Positions 51,768 through 62,401 of a DNA stretch of 64,000 nt are shown one piece after another. How positions within the stretch are numbered: the stretch's first letter is position 1; each line of letters opens with the position of its first letter. The notes beneath the pieces are model-generated. The model saw only the letters and a list, made by a program, of their open reading frames with translations. It did not search any database and was not told where the DNA came from. The position numbers and the translations under genes were made by a program. The stretch covers positions 10,342,241-10,406,240 of the forward strand of contig CP154955.1 in NCBI GenBank assembly GCA_039621445.1. The letters are read 5' to 3'. The stretch is from Euglena gracilis. Its lineage: Eukaryota; Euglenida; Euglenophyceae; Euglenales.

Positions 51768-52256
51768 TTGATGCAAAAAAAAAACCAAGGAACACCCCGG
51801 CCATCACAAGGCATCCAGGCGCCCCTTGCGCCCAGGGTTTTTCTTAAGGGCCCGGAAGAGGGGCCTCGCAGGCTCGAATTGGCGAAGAGCAGCACAGCAG
51901 GGAAGATCGTACTCCCTCGAGGAAAACCGACAAGGGAGGAAGGGACACCGAGGGCGAAGCACAAAGACCTTGTGAGGCCTGAGGCTGAGTTCAAAAACTT
52001 TGCAGTGGAAGACTCAACTGTGCTCCCTGTCCCCCTAAACCGCAGGTGTCATTTTTTTGCACAGGCACAGCTTACATCCCCGATGCGCCCTGCTGTGCTC
52101 GACGCCACGCCCCTTTTTGACCCGACACCGTGGGCTCCGCACTTTGCCCTTTTGAGACCATGCCTTGCTCGCGGGCGGTGCTGTCTGGATTGTTTGCCGC
52201 GTTGGGTCAGGAGTCCCTGCTTAGTGCCTTTTTCGCCGGAGTTGGCTGACTCCTAA
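51768..52256 (+). CDS. Open frame of unknown nature before the retroelement ORF
   Basis: About 160 codons: a charged N-terminal half (LAKSSTAGKIVLPRGKPTRE) and a Pro/Leu/Arg/Cys-rich C-terminal half. Not recognised. In copy 1 the equivalent is interrupted by deletion of about 290 upstream bases and about 13 bases near the end (44008). It could be part of the DIRS-type element leader or non-coding. Confidence 0.25.
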   Translation: MMQKKNQGTPRPSQGIQAPLAPRVFLKGPEEGPRRLELAKSSTAGKIVLPRGKPTREEGTPRAKHKDLVRPEAEFKNFAVEDSTVLPVPLNRRCHFFAQAQLTSPMRPAVLDATPLFDPTPWAPHFALLRPCLARGRCCLDCLPRWVRSPCLVPFSPELADS

Positions 52257-52404
52257 TTTTCCCTTCGACACCCAGAAGACAGGAACATCAAATACCACAC
52301 CAATTGAGAAAAGAAGAAGCCAATCAACAAATTCAAATTATCCAGTAATTCACGCTCGTGCAGAACCTCAAATCAAAAGTTGTTGAATTTTTCGACAGAA
52401 TTCA

Positions 52405-53297
52405 ATGAAAGATGCAACTTCAAAGAAGCACAGCGCTGGAGAACTTCAAGAGGGAGCAGCATCAGAAGCCGGACAACCTGACGACGCGGGTCGACTGTGG
52501 CGAACCGTGGCTGTCCCTTCCCCAAAAGAAAGGCATCTACATCATCAAAAGTCGCTGAAACAAAGGCCAAGGGGGCCACCAGCACCAAGACACAGGACAT
52601 GGCAGGGGCAGAAAAGGTCCAACACCCCCCCCACCCTTTCTCGTTCACATCACCCCTCAGGGGTCAAGCGTGGGGCCCCAATAACCCCTCAAGATTTCAA
52701 ATGGGCTTGGCAGCCCCAAACCACTTCAGGAGTAAAGAAGTGGCCACAAGAGGCCCCCCAAATTTTCAATGGGCAGGGCGTCCCAAATCAAAGAAAAGTC
52801 AATGGAGCCAAGATTGTTATCAACAAGACCAACCGTTTCAAGGCCATTGGGGCCATCAATTATCAGAAGGGTGGCAACCCCAGAAGCTAAAAGATTGTCT
52901 CCCCAACAGGGGAATTGTATATACTACCCCAGTGGCAGGCCCAGGAGGATGCCGCCCAAGGGGCAGTGGAGACAAGGGGGCAGCCCCCCCTCAAGTTTCT
53001 TCTTCAATTCCCATGGAAGGGGCAAGTCGAAACAATGGGGATACCCAACAAGGGGCCCCTATGGTATGTCGAATGACAACACCAACGACAAAGTGGAGGA
53101 TCAGAGAGCCTGTGAGAAGAGCATGCACACACCCCCCCCAGCAACCCTTGCAGAATGCTCAATCACAAGGGGCACCAGGGGTGCAATGTCCAACACCCCC
53201 CACCCAACCCCCAGAAAATCCGCTGATTGGGAAAATAAATTACATGGAGGAAAAATGGGGAGACACCCCCTACACCAGAGGCTTCAGAAAAGTCTAA
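52405..53297 (+). pseudogene. DIRS-type gag-like ORF, copy 2 (frameshifted)
   Basis: Same sequence as 44383-45267, but the frame opens at 52405, shifts at the C run near 52625, and continues in another frame to 53297. The break sits in a homopolymer, so it could be a sequencing error. Confidence 0.4.
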
Positions 53298-53298
53298 A

Positions 53299-54280
53299 AT
53301 GGTGGTCAAAAAAAGCCCCCCCAGCAACATATCAATTGATAAAAAATGGAATTCAACCCCCCTGGGTGAATCCCCCAACATTGTCCACCCACCCAAAAGC
53401 CAGAGCCAACCTGGACCTGAACCAAGCAGACAAAAATCTGCTGGATTACGAAAAAAGACTGGGTCAGTGAAACGAGTTTGGGATTCAGAAACCCAGCATT
53501 TGGTCCCATGTGTTTTAATTTCAAAACCAGAGGGGGGAACAAGCAAGTGGAGAATGATCAGCGACTGCAGAGAAATCAATCAGCAATTTCAAGTAAAACC
53601 TTTCAAGCTGGATCGTGTCCAGCACATTTTTCCAGTTTTGGAAAAAGGCCACTGGGCAGCAAAAATAGACCTCAAGGATGCCTATTTGCATATTCCAGTA
53701 CGTCCAGGCCTAAGGCCATTTTTGAGACATCAGGGGGGGGGCAGACCTGGTAATTTCAAACAGGCTGCTTTGGGCTAAATTTAATGCCCCAAATTTTAAT
53801 GTCAGTCATGAAAACTTTCGAAAAGCTCTGGCGAAAAAGGGGCATCCAGGTGTTTGTTTACCTGGACGACATTTTGCTGGTGGCCCCACCCAAAACACTT
53901 TGCAAAATAACCTGAACACATTTGTCAAATATTTGCTGGATTCTGGGTTCAAAATCAATGTGAAAAAGTCCACCCCCAGCCCGCCCAAGTAGTAACCCAT
54001 CTAGGTTTTCAACTGAACTTCCAGGAAAGAAAGCTACAGGTGCCCCCTCAAAAAGTCAAAACCATCAAAAAGGAACTGGGAAAAATTGTGAAAAAAGGTT
54101 ACATGTCAAAAAGGCAGGCCCTGCCCTTTTTAAGGGCTTTTACGGACACCCTAGCAAATTTTTTGGTGGTAAATTCCACAGCCTCCTGGGACTCAAAACA
54201 CCCCATTTCTCAGGAAATCAAGGCCCAATTAAGGGAAATAAAAATTCTGCCGGACACCTGGGGGGGGCAGACCCTTCCCT
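53299..54280 (+). pseudogene. DIRS-type reverse transcriptase and RNase H region, copy 2
   Basis: Starts as copy 1 and continues past its break point. After a frame change at the G run near 53733 and an in-frame TAA at about 53751, it reads MPQILMSVMKTFEKLW and then IQVFVYLDDILLVAP, with YLDD the reverse transcriptase active site. Further on, after more shifts, HLGFQLNFQERKLQVPP and the basic IKKELGKIVKKGYMSKRQAL match the connection to RNase H. At least four frame changes or stops make this copy inactive unless they are sequence errors. Confidence 0.72.
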
Positions 54281-54735
54281 CAAAATGCACCCAGGGAGTT
54301 GCACTCAGACAGCAGCACCCATGCCTGGGGGGGGGTAAATCTGGAAAAAGATTTATTTGCCTCCCCAGGCAACAAAAAATTACCCAATTTCGTGTCCAGA
54401 TGGCCCCAGTGGGATGCCACAGCAGTAAATGCATTACAATGTCCACTGGACAACATGGGGGACCTTAATACAAACCCCCCCTGGTAAATAATTCAAAAAT
54501 TTCTCCCCAGGTTGAGTATTTTTCCGCAGACCAAAGTTTTGATGGTCACCCCCTACTGGGATTCAGCCACCTGGTGGCCCCAATTAATAAAAATGAAAGT
54601 TCCAGGGAGCACCTGCCTGAAAATAACCCCCTACAAGGGTATGTTCACCAATTGCAGGGGGGAACAAATGCCACCCCCCCAGGTGGTCCCTGCTTTGCAT
54701 GATTTGCTCAGGCAAATATTGGAGGGGAAATAAAT
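54281..54735 (+). pseudogene. Dam-like (NPPW) domain of DIRS-type element
   Basis: One frame reads KDLFASPGNKKLPNFVSRWP, then DNMGDLNTNPPW and, after a stop, VLMVTPYWDSATWWPQL. The order (V/K)D-x-FAS-x-x-N ... NPPW ... P-x-W-x-x-x-x-W is the post-RNase H methyltransferase-like domain of DIRS-type elements; NPP(W/Y/F) is the adenine-N6-methyltransferase catalytic motif. The same domain occurs in the Ty3-like element at 61.25-61.64 kb. Confidence 0.6.
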
Positions 54736-54866
54736 CCAGGTCAAAACCATTGACGATTTCCTGGGGATAAACCCCAGTTTAAAACGTTATCAGAGTGCTT
54801 TTGCACTTCTGTGGGTAATTTTGGAGCAAATGGTGGTGCCCCCTCCCTGAAGCCACCACAGACCAA

Positions 54867-55602
54867 GTGGCTGACGCTATAATACAATTATTCCAATTTT
54901 CCAAGGCCCAAGCCCGTAATGCATATAGTGCAATGCTTTTGATTCCTGTGTTTGGTGGGCTAAGGTTCCACACCCTGTTGACCCCTTACAAGAGGCTTTG
55001 GAACCAAAAACAGGAGAAGTATGGGGCATTTTGGGATCTCCTCCCAACACTGCTGGGGCTGGCCAAGGCCACAATGCCCACTGATATTTGTACATTGCGT
55101 ACACAACTTATTTTTTACTCCCAAATCCTCTGTTTATACAGATCCTCTGACCTGGCACAAGTCAAACGAACCACCATTGTGTTGGGTATGGCACCCTATA
55201 TAAAAATTAAGTGTAAAGGCCAGAAGTTTCACAAGTGGGAGAGGGTGGTGTCCATTCCCCAATGTCCACAAATAAGCCCCTTTGATTTAATGATGTCTTA
55301 TGTGGCTGCCACACGGTCAGTCGTCAGACCGGGCCCCTCTTCTGATTTCATTAAAACCCCCCTTCAGGGCCATAAGTGCGGACACCGTGGATTTTATCAC
55401 AAAAGACGTTTTGGCAAAAAAGGGGTACCCCCCCAGGTGTGGCGGGCACACTCCACCAGAGCAGCAGGAGTTGGTTTACTCAAACAATTGGGCCCAAGAA
55501 GTTTGTGAAAATGGCCAGTGGAAGGGGGTGGAGGCTTTTACAACCCATTATCAACGACTTGTGTCGACTGTCGGGGGCGTCAGACAGTCAAAAATGGTAT
55601 AG
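54867..55602 (+). pseudogene. Tyrosine recombinase of DIRS-type element
   Basis: The frame at 54867-55508 has IFYSQILCLYRSSDLAQVKR (the RSSDL Arg of box A) and VWRAHSTRAAGVG (H-x-x-R). After a frame shift near 55497, the frame ending at 55602 has ENGQWKGVEAFTTHYQR, with the nucleophile Tyr. Together these are the R...HxxR...Y signature of tyrosine recombinases, which replace integrase in DIRS-type retroelements. One or two shifts separate HxxR from the Tyr. Confidence 0.72.
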
Positions 55603-57434
55603 CGGAAGCTTTTGAAAACACGGTATTTTCATTCCGCGCAGAACGCGCATTCAATAGGAAAAGCCTAATTTGAGGTTCTAATTTAACACAATTTGCTTCC
55701 GCAGACTTTTGTGGGTTTTTTTACATTTGGCCTGCAATCAAAGATTGAATTGGAGAATTGAATTCAAGACAAGGTACATTGTTTGGAATAATTGTCAATC
55801 TCAGGTCCCTCTTCCCACTTTCACGGTGTGTGCGTGTTTCTGTTGCCTTTTACCACCATCAATTGCACCAAAACACCCACCCTGACCATTTCCAGTGTTT
55901 TGCATACCTGAAGAAAGGGTGGGTGAAATGGCCTCATGGGGAAAGACATTTGGGAGAACATTTTCACTTAAACGTAATTTCGACTTTTTGCAAGTTTTCA
56001 GGTAAAAAGCAAATTCGATCCTACGCACACCCCTCTGGTCGGGGGGCACACCAGTGGGCGAAACGGTGGGTGGCCTGAGCCCTCCACCACCCAGAAAAAC
56101 ACTGGCCCCGGGCCAGGGAACGGCAGCCCCAGGGGTGGGTGTCGGGGACGAGGCAGCCGGCCGGGGGGTTGAGGTCTCGGGTCCGACGCTCGCAGGGGGG
56201 GCGCCGGGTGTGAACATGGTACGCAGAGGTTGCTTCACTGACTCTGTCAGTGAAGAATTTTTGGATTCGGTTGATGACAAACCAGAACGCCTGAACGTGG
56301 TTGGCAGAGGTGGATTCACTGACTTCGTCAGTTAAAAGTTTTCGAATTCCCTGAACATGACAAGCAGAGAATTTTTTGCAAGCCCTGTCGACAAAACTTT
56401 TTTCAGCCCAGAAAACACGGACCAATTTGCTGGCACAGCCAGCAGAAATCTTGCTGAAAAGTTTGACATGGTCACAGACTTTTCAGAGTCCAAAAAGTCT
56501 GTGAATGTGGAATCGCAGATTTTTTTCGGGTCAGCCACTAGATTTTTCGGAGAGCAGCCCCCGAAATCAAAATGTCAGAACTGCAGAATCTGTGGAATCT
56601 GAGGGGTTGTTCCAATCAGTTGGTTGGGTGGGTGAATGGAATCATTCAGGTTTTTCTGCAGGGTCTGCCAATCAATCTTCAAACTCAAATTAATCAATTC
56701 CCAGCTCCCTGCCATTTACAATCACAGGTTTTACACAATCACAGGTTGCCTCAGGTGATAATTCAGAGTTTTCGTCTGAAAAATAGGGGGATAGCCCTGT
56801 AAATTGTTTCCTCGTAAGGACGATAACTGCACAGGGGGTCAGCTAGTTCAGTGGGTAGAATCCGCCCCGTCGTATCAAAGTGACTGTGAAACGGAGGGGG
56901 AGGGTGCGCAAAACCCAGATCGGTTGAGAGAAATGGAGGATTTTTTAATTGCTGCAGGTTGGGTACCACCCAGAAGTCAGGGTTGGAGCAACATCTGCCA
57001 GATTTTTCTGCGAAATTCGGTTTTCTGGTGCAAACCCCCCAGCTGGACAGCCAGTTTGAAAATAAGTGCCCATAATTTGGGACACATCTCCCACAAATTG
57101 AGGGGGGTGAACCTGTACTTTTACTGGAGGACAGATTTTCAGTTAACCGTGGATTAACAGCCAGCGAGGGGATGTTAATTTCGACACAGCCAGCCCCTGA
57201 AAATTTGACATCAGCAGGTTTAATGACTGAATCTCCCAATCTGGCCGTAGGGGGGCAAGCCCGGCTGTTAAATCAAGCAGGGTCTAACATGGAAACCAGG
57301 GGGGATGAGGAAATGGAACCAGAATTGCCTGTTTTTCAGCCCCCTATTTTTGGACCACAGCCCCCCGAATCAAATTGTCAGATGATGGGGGGTGATGATT
57401 GTGACTCATGTGACCAATAGGCATATGGGGTGGA
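55603..57434. other. Unassigned region between the two retroelements
   Basis: No recognisable domain. GC-rich DNA at 56050-56220, then a Ser/Phe-rich stretch where GG(T/A)TTCACTGAC repeats. Short frames at 56572-56802, 56804-57157 and 57172-57420 contain Gln/Pro/Ser-rich sequence that may be the decayed start of the gag ORF. Terminal repeats of either element were not located. Confidence 0.4.
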
Positions 57435-59355
57435 TTGTTATTTGCAGGAACTGAGCCGAAGTATAACAAATTGGGAAAGCATAATTCCCCCCCCCAGGTC
57501 GTAATTGAAAAGCGGATGGAAAGTTTTGAGAAGAATTTGGCTGAAAAAAATGCTCGAGCACAGACAGAACTTTTGAACTTCATCCATGAGAATTTGGAGA
57601 AACAAACTGCCGAAATGTGCAGCCAGTTTGAGCACGAAAAACAAAAAAGTCAGGAGGCAATTCAGCAATCAGTCAGCCAATTTATTTAACGATGCCAGGG
57701 GGGGAGTGCTGTGGAAAGCATTGCAAACTGCCACAAACAACTTTTGGGGATTGAACTTCAAAGGCAGATCGAAGGAAAATTTCATGATTTTGAGAAGAAA
57801 TTACGGATTTTCTGGGTGGCGAGCTGGCACAACTTGAGAGCCGTGGAAACGATGACCAAAACAAATTGTTTGCACCAGGTGGGTTGGTCGAGCAAGTTGG
57901 AATTTGTTTACATTCTGTCGAGGGAATAAAGTCAGATTTTCAGAAGGAAATTTTGGCAGTTCGGCAAGGAAACCGTGAGCTATGCCCTGGGGTAGACAGA
58001 AAATTTGCTGAAATCGCTGTTGGGCTGAAAGTGGTGGGGGAGGAATCAAAATCAAGTTTTGGAACCTTAACCCAGGAAATTCAGCCGCGATTTGAAGCAA
58101 TTAAAAACGAGAGCAAAGCTCTGGGGTGCAGGATCACAGCAATTGAGAAATTTCTGGGAAGCCAGGAGGTGCCTTGGGATAAGGTGGTTGAAATGCTGGG
58201 AAAATAAGAAGCAACAATTCAACTGGAAGTTCGGAGGGAAATGGCAGCCCAGGTCAGAAAAATGATGGAAATTATGATGGTGCAAATGATGGATGAAATA
58301 CTGAGGCAAACCCAAAAGGAAGTACATTTTGAAACATTGCAAACTGACATTGAAAATCGAGTGAAACAGCAATTTTTCACAGTTTTGATGAACATGCAGA
58401 CAGATTTTCAGCGTGAAAAGAGTCAACGGGAGGGTTTGCAAAAACTGTGTCAAACTTTGCAGACTCGTTTGGATTTCATGGAGGGGAGAGTTCAGCCAAA
58501 AAAGCACAGCAAATTGACCCTATGGCACCTGAAGTGGCCCAGCCCCAAGACAGTAAATCAGCCGAATTCTGGGATTTTTGGCATTAAGGGGGTAACCCCA
58601 ATGATTCCATGTGAAATCTGGGATGTTGATCTGGGCGGGTGCAGACCATCAAGTAGTTCACAGGGGGGTGCATTTGCAATAAATCAGGTCAGTTGCAATT
58701 GTGCCATTGGGGGGGCACCCCAGCGACCCCCAGTCATGAGTGTTGGTAACCCAGCGGTGCAGCATGTGTTGAAAATTTTGACTGCACCAAAATTTTCAGG
58801 GAAATCTCAAGTTTGGCAGCAAGTTTCTGAGGATTGGCAAGCATTTTCACGGAAACTGAATTCTGCATTGGGGGAAGTGAGTGAAGATTTGAAAGTTGCT
58901 CTGTTGGAGGATTGTCTTGACGAAACGAGCAAAAAAAATTCTGAAGCTCCATCTCAAGGAAGGGTGGATCAATTTTAATTCCGGGTGGGGTCACCTGCAA
59001 GTGACATTTTCGCAGAATCAGGAATCTGGGGCAAGGAAAAACTGGCAACAGGTGAATCTTTTTAAACAAGGCAAAGTTACCCTTGAGCACTGGCTTGAAT
59101 TTCAGGCAAATTTCAAGATGGCCAAGAGCAAGGTTAAGGATTCCGGGGCAGTGGGAAGCAAAACAGCTTTTGTTGCAGAAACTTCCCCCATTCATCCTAA
59201 AATGGGTTTCAGATGAGGAGGAAAGGAGGCTGAATAATCAGCCAACTTTACGCCTAAAGGTGCCAGAGAATAGGAAGTCAGAAATGGTTTCGGAAAGCTT
59301 GGGGAGAATACTTGGGAAAATACCCACAAAAGTGTCGGAAATTCACGAGGGGTAA
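57435..59355 (+). pseudogene. Gag-like region of Ty3-type retroelement
   Basis: Several overlapping frames together read as one protein: heptad-rich coiled coil (KRMESFEKNLAEKNARAQTE; later VRKMMEIMMVQMMDEILRQ and EVHFETLQTDIENRVKQQFF). It is followed by a capsid-like segment (APKFSGKSQVWQQVSEDWQA, DLKVALLEDCLDE) and GKVTLEHWLEFQANFKMAK. Stops and frame shifts near 57690, 58207, 58978 and 59216 break it. The capsid assignment rests on position and on the W-x-x-F/L pattern and is tentative. Confidence 0.5.
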
Positions 59356-59524
59356 TTTGAAATCATTTTCCCTGACATTTCTGCCCATGAAAAAGTCAAA
59401 CGTTTTCATGGCAAAGAGTTTGACGATTCAAACGTTTTGTTTCAGGTTCAGGAAATTGAACCAATTTTGACCACCGAGGATATTTTTAACCTCGTGAAAA
59501 CAAAGTTGACACTCAGAAACAAGC

Positions 59525-60452
59525 ATGACGCATTACAAAGTTATGTTTCATCCCCAGGCTATCAAGGGTTTAGGCGTTCAAGGTCGGTGGGTGCTTAAAA
59601 TAGAGGGGGGAGGCAATCGGGGAGTCGGAAGAGTTCACCTGGGTCAACCCCGGGTAGGGCAACGACACCTCGCCCAGACAGAAGCAAATCACAAATCAGC
59701 GAAAAAGCAAAACCTGATCAATCTGTTGTGGTTTCATCTTCAAAAGTGCAGCCATCAAGCAATTCTTCAAGGCTTTCAACGGTGGAGAACCCACTCAATG
59801 TGCAAAGACCGGTGATGGGGGGGGCACAACGGATCCCACCCCCCTCACAACCAACAATGCCGTATGTTGCTATAGACAAGCCCCGTGGAACAGAAACAAT
59901 TTTCAGCCGTATGGCAAGGGCAGCCAATGTAAAGGGACGAATAATTCCCAGGGACATGGGACAAATAACTCCCAATGGTATGGAGGTAACCCACAGGGGT
60001 ACAAGGGGAAGGGTGGTAAGGGAAGGGGGAGAGGCAAAGGATTTGACCACAATTTCGGTGCCAAAGGGGGGAAGGGCAATAACAATAACCCAACGCGAAC
60101 GGTGGCCCACCCTATTCGTCATCAGGGACGCCGGGGGCATGTTTTTGAGAGGTTTACATCCTCGAGCTTCGAGAACCCCCAACGTATTTTGCATAACCCA
60201 ACCACATCTTCACAAGGAGAATATTACCGTGGTGGAGAATGTGTGTCTTTGTCTTCCAATCCCTTCACCTCAGGTTCAAAATCAGGCAATGAAGAGTGTG
60301 CAGTATCCAAGACGAGCAACGGTGCCAATTCAATGATTTCAATGAGTTCATCCTCGACAGCCAACTCGAGAAGACAAGTGGCCTTGAGCCTTGAGGCCTT
60401 GAGTGGCCAATTGCAGCACGTGTCGAGGAAGGGCAAACCGTGGACCAGGTGA
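59525..60452 (+). pseudogene. Nucleocapsid-like Gly/Asn/Lys-rich region
   Basis: The frame across about 59865-60120 reads NNFQPYGKGSQCKGTNNSQG, then YGGNPQGYKGKGGKGRGRGK, a basic glycine-rich RNA-binding composition typical of the gag C-terminus. No clean CCHC knuckle is visible. After this the frame runs into Ser-rich sequence ending at 60452. Confidence 0.45.
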
Positions 60453-60500
60453 GCAAGCCAGGAGAGTGCACGGCCCAGGCTCAACAATTATTATGGTTGT

Positions 60501-60968
60501 TTGAGCGAAAAAGCATCCATCAAAGGTGTGGGAAGTTGGAAAGTTCCCAAGGCGTTGGATTTTTTTTCGGGAAAAGGGTCTGTTGGGAGGTGTTTGGAGG
60601 AAAACGGGTACCAGGTGGTATCTTTGGATGTGAACCCAAAATATCACCCAACCCATGTTACGGATATTCTGGAGTGGAATTATCGAAAATACCCCCGTGG
60701 ATATTTTCAAGTCATAACGGCAAGTGTGCCTTGCACGGAGTATAGCCGTGCTAAGACGGTGGGAGAAAGAAATTTGGAATGGGCAGACCAACTCGTGACA
60801 AAGACTTTGGAAATTGTGGAATATTTTCAGCCCAAATTATGGTGGATTGAAACTCCCCGAACGTGACTGTTGCCAAAAAGGCATTGTGTGCAAAATTTGA
60901 ATTTCATTGATGTGGATTATTGTCAATTTTCAGACTGGGGATATCAAAAACCCACTCGTATTTGGGGG
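60501..60968 (+). pseudogene. Cytosine-C5-methyltransferase-like domain in Ty3-type element
   Basis: The frame 60501-60866 contains ALDFFSGKGSVGRCLEENGY (AdoMet-binding motif I), VVSLDVNPK, ITASVPCTEYSRAKT (motif IV Pro-Cys, the catalytic Cys) and FQPKLWWIETPRT (motif VI position, Glu-Thr-Pro where Glu-Asn-Pro is usual). A TGA at 60864 interrupts the protein exactly at the usual PRTG. Beyond it the same frame reads FIDVDYCQFSDWGYQKPTRI, the expected continuation. The domain lies between gag and protease in the same orientation. Methyltransferase capture by retrotransposons is known in some algae and dinoflagellates. The stop and the altered motif VI suggest decay. Confidence 0.7.
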
Positions 60969-61639
60969 AGTCAAAATTTGTTGAGTTTGAAGAACAAACT
61001 TTGTAATGGGAAAACCTGCCCCCATTTGATTGAAAGTGACGGGGGAGGGTTGGTTCACAAAGAACAATTGGGAGTAAACGGAATGAGGGTGAGCACTCAA
61101 CAAAAATGGAGAGTAGCTGAGAAGTTGGTTGAGTACCTTCTTTCGGCCCTTGATTTTAAGGAGGAGAAATTTTCCTTCAAACGTGAGGACTATGCCGTTC
61201 GAAATTCATTTGTGCAAATGATTGAGGACAATTTTCAAAGGAGGGCCGACGTGGATTGTTTTGCTTCTACCCAAAATTCTCAGTGCACATCATATTTGAC
61301 CGAGATGGAAAATGCTTTGGCGGTAGCATGTGGAGGGGGGGGGGCACGGTTTGGTTGAACCCTCCCTGGTCATTGTGGCCAAAGGTGGCAAATAAATTGC
61401 AAAATGACCATTGTGATGTCATTTGCATTTTACCCGATTGGAACAAAGGTTGGGTAAGGCAACTTGTTCGGAAGGTATCAAAAAAGTTGTATTTTCCACC
61501 CGGAACCAAGCTTTTTGAGGTCGATGGGAAACCAATGGGGGGTGTGAGGTGGGGAGTTTGGGCCTTGTTGATAGAGGGTAATAAGCCCCTTGCCAACACT
61601 AGCAACCCCAAGAAACCAAAGGTGGTACATTTGAAATGA
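60969..61639 (+). pseudogene. Dam-like (NPPW) domain in Ty3-type element
   Basis: Continues the methyltransferase frame: RADVDCFASTQNSQCTSYL, then a G run at 61333-61342 where the frame changes, then TVWLNPPWSLWPKVANKLQN, DVICILPDWNKGWVRQL and KLYFPPGTKLFEVDGKPM. VD-x-FAS-x-x-N-x-Q ... NPPW ... P-x-W-x-x-x-W is the adenine-methyltransferase-like domain best known after RNase H in DIRS-type elements. Here it precedes the protease. The single frame change is at a ten-base homopolymer and may not be real. Confidence 0.65.
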
Positions 61640-61642
61640 CGG

Positions 61643-62275
61643 ATGGTTAAAAAGAGATACCCACCCACAGGGATTAAGAAAATTTCTAAGGACCGAGAAC
61701 TTTTGATTCGGACAAGGGTTGTTTTGGGAAACGGGGAAGAACAAAACATGAACATTTTGGTAGACACCGGTGCGGAGGCTAACCTCATAAGGCAAGGGTT
61801 AGTGAGTGAGCACCTAATGTATTCGGCCGAACACCCCTTGAGGTTTGAAACCGCTGACGGTCAAGCTTTGAGTGGTGGGGGGATGTGCACTAAGGTGATT
61901 ATGAAATTGCAAGGGGAGGTGAACGATAATATCCCACCCACAGATTTTGAGTACGATGTGGAATTTTATGAAGCCAATATCAAAGTGGACGCAATTTTGT
62001 CATACCCATGGCTTGTGCAAACAAAAATTGGAATTTTTCCACATCATCGTGCTTTGGTAGTAGAGGAACCCGAGTTGACATTTTTGTTAGGTGTGAGAGA
62101 TCATAGGAGAAAACGACAAGGAAAAGTCCCTAACACACTACCCCAAAGGGAGGGTGTGACAAAGTTGGAGAAGTTTGGTTTCCAAATTCCTATGGAGGGT
62201 TTTGATCAAAGGGGACCAGCCTTGGACGAACACTCGCTCAAAATTTTGGACAGGAATTTGGAGAATGCAAATTAG
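61643..62275 (+). CDS. Retropepsin-like aspartic protease of Ty3-type element
   Basis: A 210-codon uninterrupted frame. MNILVDTGAEANLIRQGLV carries the Asp-Thr-Gly active site, followed by FETADGQALSGGG (flap-side strand) and VDAILSYPWLVQTKIG, as in retroelement proteases. The enzyme would act as a dimer to cut the gag-pol polyprotein. It ends with a stop 126 bases before the next frame, so the polyprotein is either interrupted or joined by frameshift. Confidence 0.78.
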   Translation: MVKKRYPPTGIKKISKDRELLIRTRVVLGNGEEQNMNILVDTGAEANLIRQGLVSEHLMYSAEHPLRFETADGQALSGGGMCTKVIMKLQGEVNDNIPPTDFEYDVEFYEANIKVDAILSYPWLVQTKIGIFPHHRALVVEEPELTFLLGVRDHRRKRQGKVPNTLPQREGVTKLEKFGFQIPMEGFDQRGPALDEHSLKILDRNLENAN

Positions 62276-62401
62276 AAACCCCTTCCTATTCGTAAAATGA
62301 TCATTGCAAGGGAGGGGGAGGGGAACAATAAAACGGAATCGGAAGAGTAAAAGAGAATAAGGGAGCTAAGAGAGGAGTTTTTTGGAAGGTATGGTGGAAG
62401 C

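Larger units (their letters stand above)
45712..53745. repeat. Tandem segmental duplication, copy 2
   Basis: Same order as copy 1, about 1.5 kb longer because of the CT-rich block (46560-47385), a larger microsatellite (49500-50418) and about 290 extra bases near 51600. Beyond 53745 the retroelement continues uninterrupted, so this copy shows the original right-hand context. Confidence 0.9.

Noticed and set aside
56054-56335. Gly/Pro/Val-rich frame and its minus-strand partner
   Set aside because: No domain; compositional openness only. Left as unassigned DNA between retroelements.
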